Shown one piece after another: positions 51,214 to 60,878 of a DNA stretch of 64,000 nucleotides. This DNA comes from Oleiagrimonas sp963821885. Lineage in GTDB: Bacteria; Pseudomonadota; Gammaproteobacteria; Xanthomonadales; Rhodanobacteraceae. Location of the stretch: contig CAWGFN010000001.1 of the NCBI GenBank assembly GCA_963821885.1, positions 744,001 through 808,000 of the forward strand, given 5' to 3'. A program made the position numbers and the translations under genes. The notes beneath the pieces were generated by a model. The model was not told where the DNA came from, did no database searches, and was given only the letters and a program-made list of their open reading frames with translations. Position 1 is the first letter of the stretch, and the number at the start of each line of letters is the position of its first letter.

Positions 51214-52581
51214 CTATGACCCGGGTGCCTGCTCCCCGGAAGACGCCGGTGCCGAGGACTTCTGGTCGGCGTCGAGGTGAACGCGAATCTGCTTGATCAG
51301 CCGCTCCAGCGGTTCGCGGTCGGGCGCCCATCCGATGCTGCCTTCCACCAGCGCTCCGATGGCGTCGACCTGTTGCAGGATCGGCTGCCGCGCCACGCGG
51401 GCCCCCTGGCTTTCGGCCAGGGCCAACAGCACTTCCAGCAGGCGCTTGAGCACGGCCGCATTGCCGGCCGCGTTCTGGCGGATCTGGTCGAAGGCCAGGT
51501 GGATGAAATCGCCCATGCGCAACGCATTGGTGATGACCCGGATGCACTGCTCGTCCACGCGCAACTGCGAAGGGAAACGGCGCTCGGCCACGCGCAGCAG
51601 CACCGCGCCCAGCCAGTTCACGCACATCACCCCGGTGGTGGTCTCGTTGCTGCCGGGCGAGAGTGCCTTCAGGGCCACGTCGACCAGCTGGCGCAGCCCG
51701 TAGCCGGGGTCGTTGGCCAGGGTTCGCTGGTTGGCGAACGACCAGGCCTCCTGCAGGGCCTGTACGTGCTCGTCCTCGACCGGCTCGGGGGAAATCAGTT
51801 CGGCCAGCACCTCGTCTTCGACCACGAACATGCCCGCATTGCGGCGCACCCGCACCAGGCCGTCGCAGGCGATGGCCCCTTCCACCAGGGTGCCGAAGTC
51901 GATCCCGGTGACATACCCGCTCCGCGTGGCATGCACGCGACCGCGATACTCGCCCTCGGGGCGGCGCAAGTCCACGCTCTCGCCCTCCGGGGGCGTGAAG
52001 CGCTCGGGGAAATGACGGTCGATGGACGGCAATGCTTCGCGCGCGATGGCGGCGACCACGTTGGTGGCCTGCAGGCTCTGCACGATGTGGTGGATGAAGA
52101 AGATCAGCAGGCCGATGCCGAGGAACGCCAGACCCAGCGCCCCCAGCAACGCGATGGCCGGCGCATGGTCGTCGGGGCTGGCGCCGGACAGCGAACGCAG
52201 CACCAGCATGCAGTAGACGAAGATGCCCAGGAAACTGCCCAGCACGGCCTGGTTGGCGCGGTCGCGCACGAAGTTGCGCAGCACCCGCGAAGTGTACTGG
52301 CCCGCCGCCAGGGTGACCGCGGCAATGGTCATCGAGAACACCACGCCGGCGATGGTGATCATGGAGCTGCCGATCATCTGCAGCATCGCGGAGGCGCCGC
52401 GGATGCGCACGTCCATCAGGGTATTGATGCCGCTGCCGTAATGCTTCCACCAGTCCACCGGTAGCGCGGCATCGGCCGCCAGCAGCACGTAGGCCATGGC
52501 CACCGAGGCCAGCACGATCAGCGTGGGCACGAACCACAGGCTGGTGCGCAGGGTGTCCAGCCACAGTCGGATCCGGCTCAT
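51214..52581 (-). CDS. DUF2254 membrane protein
   Basis: 455 residues. Four membrane helices occupy the first 170 residues (LWFVPTLIVLASVAMAYVLL, MITIAGVVFSMTIAAVTLAA, LGIFVYCMLVLRSL, LGLAFLGIGLLIFFIHHIV). The long soluble part follows, with SGYVTGIDFGTLVEGAI and ALSPGSNETTTGVMCVNWLG, the DUF2254 landmarks. Function unknown. It is divergent from the lipid-modification cluster, and its start is followed by 150 bp of non-coding sequence. Confidence 0.85.
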   Translation of the reverse strand: MSRIRLWLDTLRTSLWFVPTLIVLASVAMAYVLLAADAALPVDWWKHYGSGINTLMDVRIRGASAMLQMIGSSMITIAGVVFSMTIAAVTLAAGQYTSRVLRNFVRDRANQAVLGSFLGIFVYCMLVLRSLSGASPDDHAPAIALLGALGLAFLGIGLLIFFIHHIVQSLQATNVVAAIAREALPSIDRHFPERFTPPEGESVDLRRPEGEYRGRVHATRSGYVTGIDFGTLVEGAIACDGLVRVRRNAGMFVVEDEVLAELISPEPVEDEHVQALQEAWSFANQRTLANDPGYGLRQLVDVALKALSPGSNETTTGVMCVNWLGAVLLRVAERRFPSQLRVDEQCIRVITNALRMGDFIHLAFDQIRQNAAGNAAVLKRLLEVLLALAESQGARVARQPILQQVDAIGALVEGSIGWAPDREPLERLIKQIRVHLDADQKSSAPASSGEQAPGS

Positions 52582-52729
52582 GACATCTCCTCAAAGGGCA
52601 AAGCGCGATCGAAAGCGCCGCATCTGCGTCCCAGTCTACACAGGCGCGGCGAGCAGATTCCGGGCCCGGCATGCATCCGCTTCCTGCGTGGCTGCGTATT
52701 CATGGTCAGGACGTTCACGGAACCCGCTC

Positions 52730-53689
52730 ATGCCCGATGCCAGCCACCCTGCCCGCATGCACCACCGCCTGTGGAATGCGGTCCGCCTGTGGTTCGACAG
52801 TGGCGCCGCCCCGACCGGGACCGAGGGCGAGCCGGACCGCATCGACTGGGCCCGCGTGGTGCCGTTCCTGGGCATGCACCTGGCCTGCCTGGGGGTGATC
52901 TGGGTGGGCTTTTCCTGGTTCGCGCTGTGGACCGCGGTGGCGCTGTACGCGGTGCGCATGTTCGCGGTCACGGCCTTCTACCATCGCTATTTCTCGCACC
53001 GCGCCTTCCGCGCGCCACGCGCGCTGCAGTTCGCCTTCGCGGTGCTGGGCGCCAGCGCGGTGCAGCGCGGGCCGCTGTGGTGGGCCGCGCACCACCGCAA
53101 CCATCATCGCCACGCCGATAAGCCGCAGGACGTGCATTCGCCGGTCCAGCACGGGTTCTGGCACAGCCACGTGGGCTGGTTCCTGACCCGCCGCGGCTTC
53201 GCCACCGACTGGTCGAAGATCCCGGACCTGGCGAAGTTTCCCGAACTGCGCCTGCTGGACCGCTTCGACATCCTGGTGCCGATCGCCCTGGCCGTGGCGC
53301 TGTACCTGTTCGGCGGCTGGCTGCACGCGGCGCATCCGGCGCTGGGCGTGACCGGCGGGCAGCTGCTGATCTGGGGTTTCTTCATCTCCACGGTGGTGCT
53401 GTTCCACGCCACCGGCAGCATCAATTCGCTGGGCCATCGCTTCGGCCGGCGCCGTTTCGAGACCCATGACGCCAGCCGCAACAACCTGTGGCTGGCCCTG
53501 CTGACCTTCGGCGAAGGCTGGCACAACAACCATCACCACTTCCCCGGTTCGGCGCGGCAGGGTTTCCGCTGGTGGGAGATCGACCTGACCTACTACGCGC
53601 TTCGCGCCATGGCCGCCGTCGGCCTGATCGGCCGCCTCAAGGCGGTCCCGGCCGGACTGCGCCGTCCGTCGGCCGGCGGTGAGGCATGA
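52730..53689 (+). CDS. Membrane fatty-acid desaturase (delta-9 acyl-CoA type)
   Basis: 319 residues with four membrane helices and the three histidine boxes of di-iron desaturases: HRYFSH (about residue 88), HHRNHH (about 123-128) and HNNHHHFP (about 282-288). It introduces a double bond into acyl chains at the inner membrane using molecular oxygen. First gene of a tight seven-gene run; its stop overlaps the next start (ATGA). The ATG at 52730 is favoured by length although its ribosome site is weak. Confidence 0.9.
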   Translation: MPDASHPARMHHRLWNAVRLWFDSGAAPTGTEGEPDRIDWARVVPFLGMHLACLGVIWVGFSWFALWTAVALYAVRMFAVTAFYHRYFSHRAFRAPRALQFAFAVLGASAVQRGPLWWAAHHRNHHRHADKPQDVHSPVQHGFWHSHVGWFLTRRGFATDWSKIPDLAKFPELRLLDRFDILVPIALAVALYLFGGWLHAAHPALGVTGGQLLIWGFFISTVVLFHATGSINSLGHRFGRRRFETHDASRNNLWLALLTFGEGWHNNHHHFPGSARQGFRWWEIDLTYYALRAMAAVGLIGRLKAVPAGLRRPSAGGEA

Positions 53690-54936
53690 GTTCACGCATC
53701 GCCGTCGTCGGATCGGGCATCGCCGGACTGGCCAGCGCCTGGCTGCTGTCGCGCCGGCACGAGGTGGTGCTGTACGAAGCCAGCGACCGGCTGGGCGGCC
53801 ACACCCACACGCACGCCATCGAGCTGGACGGACGCCGCTTCGCCATCGACAGCGGTTTCATCGTCTTCAACCCGGCGAACTACCCGCTGCTGTGCACGCT
53901 GTTCGACGCACTGGGCGTGACCAGCCAGCCGACCACCATGAGCTTCGCGGTGCGCGACGAGCGCACGGGCCTGGAGTACAACGCCACCAGCCTGGAGCGC
54001 CTGTTCTGCCAGCGCCGCAACCTGTTCTCGCCGCGCTTCCACGGCATGGTGCGCGACATCCTGCGCTTCTACCGCGAGGCCCCGGCGCTGCTGCAGCTGG
54101 ACGGTCCCGGCCCGACCCTGGGCACATACCTGGAGGCGCACCGCTACGGCGAAGCCTTCCGCGACCAGCACATCGTGCCCATGGCCAGCGCGCTGTGGTC
54201 CTCGCCGGCGGCCCGGGTGCTGGAGTTCCCGGCGGCCTACCTGGTGCGCTTCATGGCCAACCATCACATGATGCAGGTCGACGGACGCCCCACCTGGCGG
54301 GTCGTCAAGGGCGGCTCCAGCCGCTACATCGACGCGCTGCGTTCACGCTGGTCGGTCACCGAGCGCGTCGGCGACCCGGTGCGACGCATCGAGCGCGGCG
54401 CGGACGGCGCGACCGTGCACAGCCAGGCCGGCAGCGAGACCTTCGACCAGGTGGTGCTGGCCTGCCACAGCGACCAGGCCCTGGCCCTGCTGGAGGCGCC
54501 CAGCGCGGCCGAGCGCGAGATCCTCGGCGCGATCGCCTGGCAGGACAACGACACCGTGCTGCACACCGATACCCGCGTGCTGCCGCGCAACCGGCGCGCC
54601 TGGGCGGCCTGGAATGCCCTGATCCCGCGACAGCCCGGCGAGGCCTGCACGGTCAGCTACGACATGAACCAGCTGCAGTCGATCCAGGCCCCGGACACCT
54701 TCGTGGTGTCGCTCAACTGCAGCGACCGCATCGCCCCGGAACGCATCCTGGCGCGCATGCGCTACCAGCACCCGGTCTACACCCACGCCACCGTGGCCGC
54801 GCAACAGCGCAAGGCCGAGATCCAGGGACAGCAGCGCACCTGGTTCGCCGGCGCCTGGTGGGGCTGGGGCTTCCACGAGGACGGCATGCGCAGCGCCGTG
54901 GACGTGGCCCGCGGACTCGGGGTGGACGGGCCATGA
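53686..54936 (+). CDS. FAD-dependent oxidoreductase of the DUF1365-CFA cluster
   Basis: 416 residues with an N-terminal dinucleotide-binding motif VVGSGIAGLASAWLLS (residues 7-22), then LYEASDRLGGHTHTH, and the FAD-binding C-terminal segment TWFAGAWWGWGFHEDGMRSA. It belongs to the amine-oxidase-like NAD(P)/FAD family that is regularly encoded beside DUF1365 and CFA synthase. The substrate is presumed to be an unsaturated or methylated acyl chain, but this is inference. Overlaps both neighbours by 4 bp. Confidence 0.88.
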   Translation: MSSRIAVVGSGIAGLASAWLLSRRHEVVLYEASDRLGGHTHTHAIELDGRRFAIDSGFIVFNPANYPLLCTLFDALGVTSQPTTMSFAVRDERTGLEYNATSLERLFCQRRNLFSPRFHGMVRDILRFYREAPALLQLDGPGPTLGTYLEAHRYGEAFRDQHIVPMASALWSSPAARVLEFPAAYLVRFMANHHMMQVDGRPTWRVVKGGSSRYIDALRSRWSVTERVGDPVRRIERGADGATVHSQAGSETFDQVVLACHSDQALALLEAPSAAEREILGAIAWQDNDTVLHTDTRVLPRNRRAWAAWNALIPRQPGEACTVSYDMNQLQSIQAPDTFVVSLNCSDRIAPERILARMRYQHPVYTHATVAAQQRKAEIQGQQRTWFAGAWWGWGFHEDGMRSAVDVARGLGVDGP

Positions 54937-55772
54937 GCACGATGCTGCGCGAAGCGCCCGCACGCGACCCCGCGCCGGCCGACGCGTCCGGCCAGGCCCG
55001 TGACCGCGCCGCGCCGCTGGCCAGCGGCATCTACGAGGGCTGGGTGCGGCACCGCCGTCACGCGCCGCGGGCGCACGCCTTCCGCTACCGCGTGGCCATG
55101 CTGTACCTGGACCTGGCCGAGCTGGAGACCGCCCTGGCGCGGCACCCGTTGTGGTCGCTCGAGCGCGCCAACGTGGCCAGCTTCCGCCGCGAGGACTACA
55201 TGGGTCCGCGCGAACTGCCGCTGGACGAGGCGGTGCGTCGCCGCGTCCAGCGCGCCACCGGCATCCGGCCCGAAGGCCCGATCCGCCTGCTGACCCACCT
55301 GCGCTACTTCGGCTACGTGTTCAATCCGGTCAGCTTCTACTACTGCTACAGCGCCGACGGCCTGCGCCTTCAGACCATCGTCGCGGAGATCACCAACACG
55401 CCGTGGAAGGAACGCCACAGCTACGTGCTGCCGCTCGACCGCGCCGAGCGCAGCGGACGCGCGCGCGGCTGGCGATTCCCCAAGGCCTTCCACGTCTCGC
55501 CGTTCATGGCCATGCAGCGCGAATACGCCTGGCGCTTCACCGCGCCGGGCGCGGACCTTTTCGTGCACATGGACGTGCTCGACGGCGAGACGCGTGAATT
55601 CGACGCCACGCTGACCCTGCGCCGGCGCGCCCTGGACCGCCGCGGCCTCGGCCGCGTGCTGCTGCGCTTTCCGCTGATGACGCTGAAGATCATCGCCGCG
55701 ATTCACTGGCAGGCGCTGCGCCTGGCCCTGAAGCGCACCCCCATTCACGACCACCCCGGCAAACGCCGCTGA
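54933..55772 (+). CDS. DUF1365 protein
   Basis: 279 residues. The core starts GIYEGWVRHRRHAPRAHAFR and has LLTHLRYFGYVFNPVSFYYC, the DUF1365 hallmark, with a later PKAFHVSPFMAM block. Basic and aromatic residues suggest work on a lipid headgroup or acyl chain, but activity is unknown. The ATG overlaps the preceding stop; CFA synthase begins 17 bp after its end. Members nearly always lie between the FAD oxidoreductase and cfa, as here. Confidence 0.88.
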   Translation: MSTMLREAPARDPAPADASGQARDRAAPLASGIYEGWVRHRRHAPRAHAFRYRVAMLYLDLAELETALARHPLWSLERANVASFRREDYMGPRELPLDEAVRRRVQRATGIRPEGPIRLLTHLRYFGYVFNPVSFYYCYSADGLRLQTIVAEITNTPWKERHSYVLPLDRAERSGRARGWRFPKAFHVSPFMAMQREYAWRFTAPGADLFVHMDVLDGETREFDATLTLRRRALDRRGLGRVLLRFPLMTLKIIAAIHWQALRLALKRTPIHDHPGKRR

Positions 55773-55789
55773 GTCTGCAGGAGTCCCCC

Positions 55790-57076
55790 ATGGACATGCG
55801 CATCGACCAGGCCTATTCCGACCAGGCACGCCCCTTCACCGCGCTGGAGAAAATGCTGCGCGGCCGCCTGCTGGCGCAGATGGCGCAGCTGCGCGGCTGC
55901 CGCCTGACCGTGCACGACGCGCTGGGCGCGCACGAGTTGGGCCGGCCGGCCGAAAACCCGGCCGACACCCTGGTCGCCCGCATCCACGTGCGCGACCCGG
56001 CCTTCTACCGCGCCGTGGCCGCCAACGGCAGCGTCGGCGCCGGCGAGGCCTTCATCGACGGCCAGTGGCAGTGCGACGACCTGGTGGCGCTGGTGCGCAT
56101 CCTGGTGCGCAACCGCGACATCCTCGACGGCATGGAAAGCGGCCTGGCGCGCCTGGGCGGCCTGGCCCTGCGCGCCTGGCACGCGCTGCGCCGCAACACC
56201 CGTGGCGGCAGCCGGCGCAACATCGCCGCGCACTACGACCTCGGCAACGACCTGTTCTCGCTGTTCCTGGACCCGACGCTGATGTACTCCTCGGCCATCT
56301 ATGCCGACGCCGACGAGTCCCTGGACGTGGCCGCCGAGCGCAAGCTCGAGCGCATCTGCCGCAAGCTGGCGCTGACCCCCGACGACCACGTGGTCGAGAT
56401 CGGCACCGGCTGGGGCGGTTTCGCCATCCATGCCGCCTCGCGCTTCGGCTGCCGCGTCACCACCACGACCATCTCGCGCGAGCAGTACGACCTGGCCTGC
56501 CAGCGCGTGGCCGAGGCCGGCCTGGCCGACCGCGTCACGGTACTGCTCGAGGACTACCGCGACCTGACCGGCCGCTACGACAAGCTGGTCTCGATCGAGA
56601 TGATCGAGGCCATCGGCCACCAGTACCTGGAGACCTATTTCCAGACCGTGTGCCGGCTGCTCAAGCCCGACGGGCTGGCGCTGATCCAGGCCATCACCAT
56701 CGAGGACCACCGCTACCGGCAGGCGCTGAACTCGGTGGACTACATCAAGCGCTTCATCTTCCCCGGCAGCTTCATTCCCTGCGTCAGCGCGATGCTCGAC
56801 GCGGTGGCGCGCGGCAGCGACATGCGCCTGTTCAACCTGGAGGACATCGGCCCCAGCTACGCGCGGACCCTGCGCGCCTGGCGCGAGCGCTTCCACCGCC
56901 AGCTGCCGAGGGTGCGCGAGCTGGGCTACGACGAGCGCTTCGCGCGCATGTGGGATTTCTACCTGGCCTACTGCGAGGGCGGCTTCATGGAGCGCTCCAT
57001 CGGCGACGTGCAGATGCTGCTGGCGCGTCCCGGCAACCGCCGCGGCGAATGGCTGCCGGACCTGGAGCGCGCATGA
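55790..57076 (+). CDS. cfa: Cyclopropane-fatty-acyl-phospholipid synthase
   Basis: 428 residues. An N-terminal lipid-binding domain (VGAGEAFIDGQWQCDDLVAL) is followed by the SAM methyltransferase core: motif I VVEIGTGWGGFAIHAA (about residue 201), SREQYDLACQRVAEAGL, and ETYFQTVCRLLKPDG. The catalytic-region MWDFYLAYCEGGF is near residue 385. It methylenates cis double bonds of membrane phospholipids with SAM. GGAG lies seven bases before the ATG. Ends with an ATGA overlap with the next gene. Confidence 0.93.
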   Translation: MDMRIDQAYSDQARPFTALEKMLRGRLLAQMAQLRGCRLTVHDALGAHELGRPAENPADTLVARIHVRDPAFYRAVAANGSVGAGEAFIDGQWQCDDLVALVRILVRNRDILDGMESGLARLGGLALRAWHALRRNTRGGSRRNIAAHYDLGNDLFSLFLDPTLMYSSAIYADADESLDVAAERKLERICRKLALTPDDHVVEIGTGWGGFAIHAASRFGCRVTTTTISREQYDLACQRVAEAGLADRVTVLLEDYRDLTGRYDKLVSIEMIEAIGHQYLETYFQTVCRLLKPDGLALIQAITIEDHRYRQALNSVDYIKRFIFPGSFIPCVSAMLDAVARGSDMRLFNLEDIGPSYARTLRAWRERFHRQLPRVRELGYDERFARMWDFYLAYCEGGFMERSIGDVQMLLARPGNRRGEWLPDLERA

Positions 57077-57621
57077 ACACCTGGGCCAATGTCATCGGCT
57101 ACCAGCTGATGTGGCTGGTCGCGATCTGGGGCGCCGGCCACGGCCTGTGGTGGCCCGGGCCGCTGGCCGCCGCGCCCTTCGTCGCCTGGGTGCTGGCGCG
57201 ACCCGGCGCGATCACGGACATCAAGCTGATGGCCTTCGTGGTGCCGCTCGGCGTCCTGATGGATTCGATCCTGGCCGCCAGCGGACTGGTCGGCTACGGC
57301 GCGCCGTTCCCGTCGACGCACCTGGCGCCGCTGTGGATCGCCGCCATCTGGTGCTGCTTCGCCCTGACCCTGCGCCACACCTTCCGCTTCCTGATGCATC
57401 GTCCGTGGCTGGCGGCGCTGTTCGGCGCCATCGGCGCGCCGATGGCCTACCTCGGCGGCGCGCGCGGCTGGCAGGCGGTTGCCTTCACCCACGGCACATG
57501 GCCGGCGCTGGCGGCGCTGGCGGCGATGTGGGCCGTGGCCATGCCGCTGATGCTGCACCTGGCCGTGGCGCTGGAAAAGCATCGCTCCCCGTTGAACATC
57601 CATGGTGACGCCCATGCGTGA
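57073..57621 (+). CDS. DUF2878 membrane protein
   Basis: 182 residues with about five membrane helices. The FPSTHLAPLWIAAIWCCFALTL and ITDIKLMAFVVPLGVLMDSIL segments fit the DUF2878 family, which often follows cfa in this neighbourhood. Function unknown. It overlaps cfa by 4 bp and the next gene by 8 bp, so it is translated as part of the operon. Confidence 0.8.
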   Translation: MNTWANVIGYQLMWLVAIWGAGHGLWWPGPLAAAPFVAWVLARPGAITDIKLMAFVVPLGVLMDSILAASGLVGYGAPFPSTHLAPLWIAAIWCCFALTLRHTFRFLMHRPWLAALFGAIGAPMAYLGGARGWQAVAFTHGTWPALAALAAMWAVAMPLMLHLAVALEKHRSPLNIHGDAHA

Positions 57622-58403
57622 CCTGCCCTGGTGGTCCCTGCCCTTCGTACTGTTCGCCCTGGTCTGCGTGCCCGATGGTGCTGGCCTGGCTGCGCCAGCG
57701 CGCGACCCGCAACGCCGGCATCGTCGACGTGGTGTGGGCCGCCAGCATGGCCGCCAGCGCGGTGGCCTACGCCCTGATCGCGCCGGGGGCCTGGCCGGTC
57801 CGCGTCGCCGTGGCGCTGCTGGGCGGCATCTGGGGGCTGCGGCTGTTCGCGTTCCTGCGCCACCGCGTCGGCAGCGAGGCCGAGGACGGCCGCTATGCCT
57901 ACCTGCGCCAGCACTGGAACGATGCGCAGGGCAAGTTCCTGGCCTTCTTCATCGCCCAGGCCGGCTTCACCGCGCTGCTGTCGCTGCCGTTCCTGGCCGC
58001 CAGCTGGAATGCGCAGCTGCCGCCGCTGTGGGCATGGATCGCGGCGGGATTGATCTGGATCGTCAGCGTGGACGGCGAGGCCGTGGCCGACCGCCAGCTG
58101 GCCCGCTTCCGCGCCGACCCGGCCAACCGCGGCCGCACCTGCCGCGTCGGACTGTGGCGCTACTCGCGCCATCCCAACTATTTCTTCGAGTGGCTGCACT
58201 GGTTCGCCTACCCGCTGCTGGCGATCGGTTCGCCGATCGCCTGGCTGGCCTGGACCGGCCCGGTGCTGATGCTGGCCTTCCTGTACCGCCTGACCGGCAT
58301 TCCCTTCACCGAGGCGCAGGCCCTGCGCAGCCGCGGCGACGACTACCGCGACTACCAGCGCACGACCAGCGCCTTCATTCCCTGGTTTCCCCGTGAGGAT
58401 TGA
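57614..58403 (+). CDS. DUF1295 membrane protein (one-base insertion near the 5' end)
   Basis: About 262 residues with six or seven membrane helices. The start MRDLPWWSLPFVLFALVC lies in one frame and the remainder, from MVLAWLRQRATRNAGIVDVV, in another; removing one C of the CCC at 57671-57673 joins them and makes the length an exact codon multiple. DUF1295/steroid-reductase-like landmarks are NAGIVDVVWAASMA and the C-terminal YSRHPNYFFEWLHWFAYPLL. Relatives reduce or methylate lipids at the membrane. Almost certainly a sequencing indel. Fifth of the lipid operon after cfa. Confidence 0.82.
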
Positions 58404-58407
58404 CCCC

Positions 58408-59478
58408 ATGAGCGACAGCATGGTCCTGAGCCCGAACGCGCGCCGCGCGCCCCGCGAACCCGGCCTGCTCGGCCTGGCCGAGCGCGGCTGGATCCCCGAC
58501 GGCCTGCTGCGGCTGGGCATCCGCCGCCTGTGCGCGCAGCGCCTGCGCGAGGAATCGGCCGGCGATGTCGAGGCCCGGCAGCGCGCCCTGCTCGATGAGC
58601 TGCGCCAGAGTCCGCTGGCGATCCACACCGATGCCGCCAACGAGCAGCACTACGAGCTGCCGCCGGATTTCTTCCGCCTGTGCCTGGGCCCGCGCCTGAA
58701 GTACTCCAGCTGCTATTTCCCCAATGGCGACGAGTCGCTGGAGGACGGCGAGAACGCGATGCTGGCGCTGTACGGCGAGCGCGCCGAACTGGTCGACGGC
58801 CAGGACATCCTGGAACTGGGCTGCGGCTGGGGCTCGCTGACCCTGTGGATGGCCGAGCGCTACCCCGGCTCGCGCATCACCGCGGTGTCCAACTCCGCCC
58901 CGCAGCGACGCTTCATCGAGGGCCGTTGCCGCGAGCTCGGCCTGGACAACGTGCGGGTGATCACCGCCGACGTGAACCACCTGAAGCTGGACGCCGATGC
59001 CTACGACCGCGTGGTCTCGATCGAGATGTTCGAGCACATGCGCAACTACGAGCACCTGCTGCGCAACATCGCCGGCTGGCTGCGCAGCGGCGGCAAGATG
59101 TTCGTGCACATCTTCTGCCACCGCACGCTGCTGTATCCGTTCGAGACCGATGGCGGCGACAACTGGATGGGCCGGCACTTCTTCACCGGCGGCCTGATGC
59201 CGGCGGCCGACACCCTGGGGCATTTCCAGCAGGACCTGAAGCTGGAGGAGCAGTGGCTGCTGCCGGGCCGCCACTACGAGCGCACGTCCAATCTGTGGCT
59301 GGCCAACCAGGACGCGCGGCGCGACGAGGTGATGGCGGTGCTGCGCGAGGCCTACGGCGAGGATGCCGCGCTGTGGCACCAGCGCTGGCGGATGTTCTGG
59401 ATGGCCTGCGCGGAACTGTTCGGCTTCGACGACGGCCTGGAGTGGAAGGTCGGCCACTACCGCTTCGCCAAGCCCTGA
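58408..59478 (+). CDS. SAM-dependent methyltransferase related to CFA synthase
   Basis: 356 residues. A short N-terminal helical domain contains HYELPPDFFRLCLGPRLKYS, then the SAM core has motif I ILELGCGWGSLTLWMAERYP (about residue 137) and SIEMFEHMRNYEHLLRN. It lacks the CFA-type catalytic Cys/Gly segment at the C-terminus, so methyl rather than methylene transfer to an unsaturated acyl chain or another small substrate is more likely. Relatives include coclaurine-methyltransferase-like and tuberculostearate-forming enzymes. Last gene of the run; a strong terminator follows. Confidence 0.82.
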   Translation: MSDSMVLSPNARRAPREPGLLGLAERGWIPDGLLRLGIRRLCAQRLREESAGDVEARQRALLDELRQSPLAIHTDAANEQHYELPPDFFRLCLGPRLKYSSCYFPNGDESLEDGENAMLALYGERAELVDGQDILELGCGWGSLTLWMAERYPGSRITAVSNSAPQRRFIEGRCRELGLDNVRVITADVNHLKLDADAYDRVVSIEMFEHMRNYEHLLRNIAGWLRSGGKMFVHIFCHRTLLYPFETDGGDNWMGRHFFTGGLMPAADTLGHFQQDLKLEEQWLLPGRHYERTSNLWLANQDARRDEVMAVLREAYGEDAALWHQRWRMFWMACAELFGFDDGLEWKVGHYRFAKP

Positions 59479-59505
59479 CCCGGCCCCGACCCCTCGCAGG
59501 CAAAG

Positions 59506-59533
59506 AAAAAGCCCGGCCGAAGCCGGGCTTTTT
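59506..59533. terminator. Bidirectional terminator between the lipid operon and the OmpA-like gene
   Basis: Perfect 12-bp stem AAAAAGCCCGGC / GCCGGGCTTTTT around CGAA, with T runs on both strands. Confidence 0.92.
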
Positions 59534-59554
59534 CGTGTTGCGTGACCGCGGACC

Positions 59555-60685
59555 TTACTGCTGGTCTTCGGCCTGCAGCTCGGTGCGACGGTTGCGCGCA
59601 CGGCCGTCCTTGGTCGAGTTGCTGGCGACCGGCTGGCTTTCGCCGTGGCCCACCGGGCCGTCCAGCTGGCTGGCGCTGACGCCGTTCTTGACCAGGTAGT
59701 CGTAGACGATCTTCGCGCGACGCTCGGACAGGCTCTGGTTGTAGGCCTCGGCACCGACCGAGTCGGTGTAACCGGCCACCATGACGCGCACGTTCGGGTA
59801 GCGCTTCAGGGTGTCGACGGCCTGGTTCAGGATGTCCATCGAGTCGGACGTCGGCTTCTGCAGGGTCGCCGAGATGTCGGTCTCGCCCGTGTGCGGACGG
59901 TCGAACTTGAAGTTCACGCCGCGCAGGTCGATGACGATCTTCTGCGGGCAGCCATCCGGACCGACGATGGTGCCAGCCGGAGTCTCCGGGCACTTGTCGT
60001 CGCAGTTGTTGACGCCGTCATTGTCGCTGTCGAGCTTGTCGCAGCTCGGCGGCGGCGGCGGCGGCGGAGCAACCGGCGGCGGCGGCGGCGGGGCGGCGGC
60101 CTGGCCGAAGCGCGACACCAGGGTCAGACCCAGGTAGAAGTCGCCGTAGCTGCCCTGCACCTGCGACTGGTCGTCGAAATCGTGGCGGTAGGCAACCTCG
60201 GTGCGGAAGTCCATGTTCTTGTTGATGGTCTTGGACACGCCCAGGCCGACCTGCAGGCCCGGCGACCAGCCACTGTCGAGGAAGCTGGTGTGGCGGATGC
60301 CCATGGCGCCGACCATGGCGTACGGACGCCAGGCGTTCCAGTCACCGGCATAGAAGCGCGCGGCCACGCCAGCGGCCAGGCTCTTCCAATGCGAGCTCGA
60401 ATGGTCGATCTTGCGGCTGGTGTAGTCGGTGAACAGGTCGATCGACGTGTTCGGGTTGATGTACTTGCCGAAACCGATGCCGTAGAACAGCTGGCGGCTG
60501 TTGGTGTTGCGGTCGGTGTCGTTGTAGTAGCCACCCAGCGTCGGGGCGACGTACCAGCGACCGTCGTACTGGGTGCTGCTGGACGTGGCCGGCTGACCGG
60601 CGGTCGAGCCCGTGTCCTGGGCGTGGACGGCACCCACACTACCCAGAACCAGGGCGGCGAGTACGCACAAAGCCTTCTGCTTCAT
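59555..60685 (-). CDS. OmpA-family outer-membrane protein
   Basis: 376 residues. A signal peptide (LCVLAALVLGSVGAVHA) precedes an eight-strand-type barrel (residues about 40-205), a proline-rich linker of about 20 residues (PPPPPPVAPPPPPPP), a short TSP3/calcium-type motif DSDNDGVNNCDDKCPETPAG and an OmpA peptidoglycan-binding domain with YPNVRVMVAGYTDSVGAEAY and LSERRAKIVYDYLVKNGV. It should link outer membrane to the wall. Start at 60685 has GAGGAGA upstream. Monocistronic. Confidence 0.93.
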   Translation of the reverse strand: MKQKALCVLAALVLGSVGAVHAQDTGSTAGQPATSSSTQYDGRWYVAPTLGGYYNDTDRNTNSRQLFYGIGFGKYINPNTSIDLFTDYTSRKIDHSSSHWKSLAAGVAARFYAGDWNAWRPYAMVGAMGIRHTSFLDSGWSPGLQVGLGVSKTINKNMDFRTEVAYRHDFDDQSQVQGSYGDFYLGLTLVSRFGQAAAPPPPPPVAPPPPPPPSCDKLDSDNDGVNNCDDKCPETPAGTIVGPDGCPQKIVIDLRGVNFKFDRPHTGETDISATLQKPTSDSMDILNQAVDTLKRYPNVRVMVAGYTDSVGAEAYNQSLSERRAKIVYDYLVKNGVSASQLDGPVGHGESQPVASNSTKDGRARNRRTELQAEDQQ

Positions 60686-60878
60686 CAGAAATCTCCTCTT
60701 TACCATGTTGCCTTCGTACCCGCTCCCGCCCGCGTGGCGTCTGCCACGACCGAGCCCCGGGAATCCGTTAACAGTATCCCGCATTTCGGTGATGCTGCGG
60801 TTGCAGTGATCTTAGCAAAAAACAAACATTTCAACGAGCGGGCATACGGCCTATCCCCGCCCGTTGATGGGCTATCGT

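Noticed and set aside
50537..52672. 711-codon minus frame over the YbaK-like and DUF2254 genes
   Set aside because: It is a shadow in another frame of the real DUF2254 gene and antisense to the YbaK-like gene.
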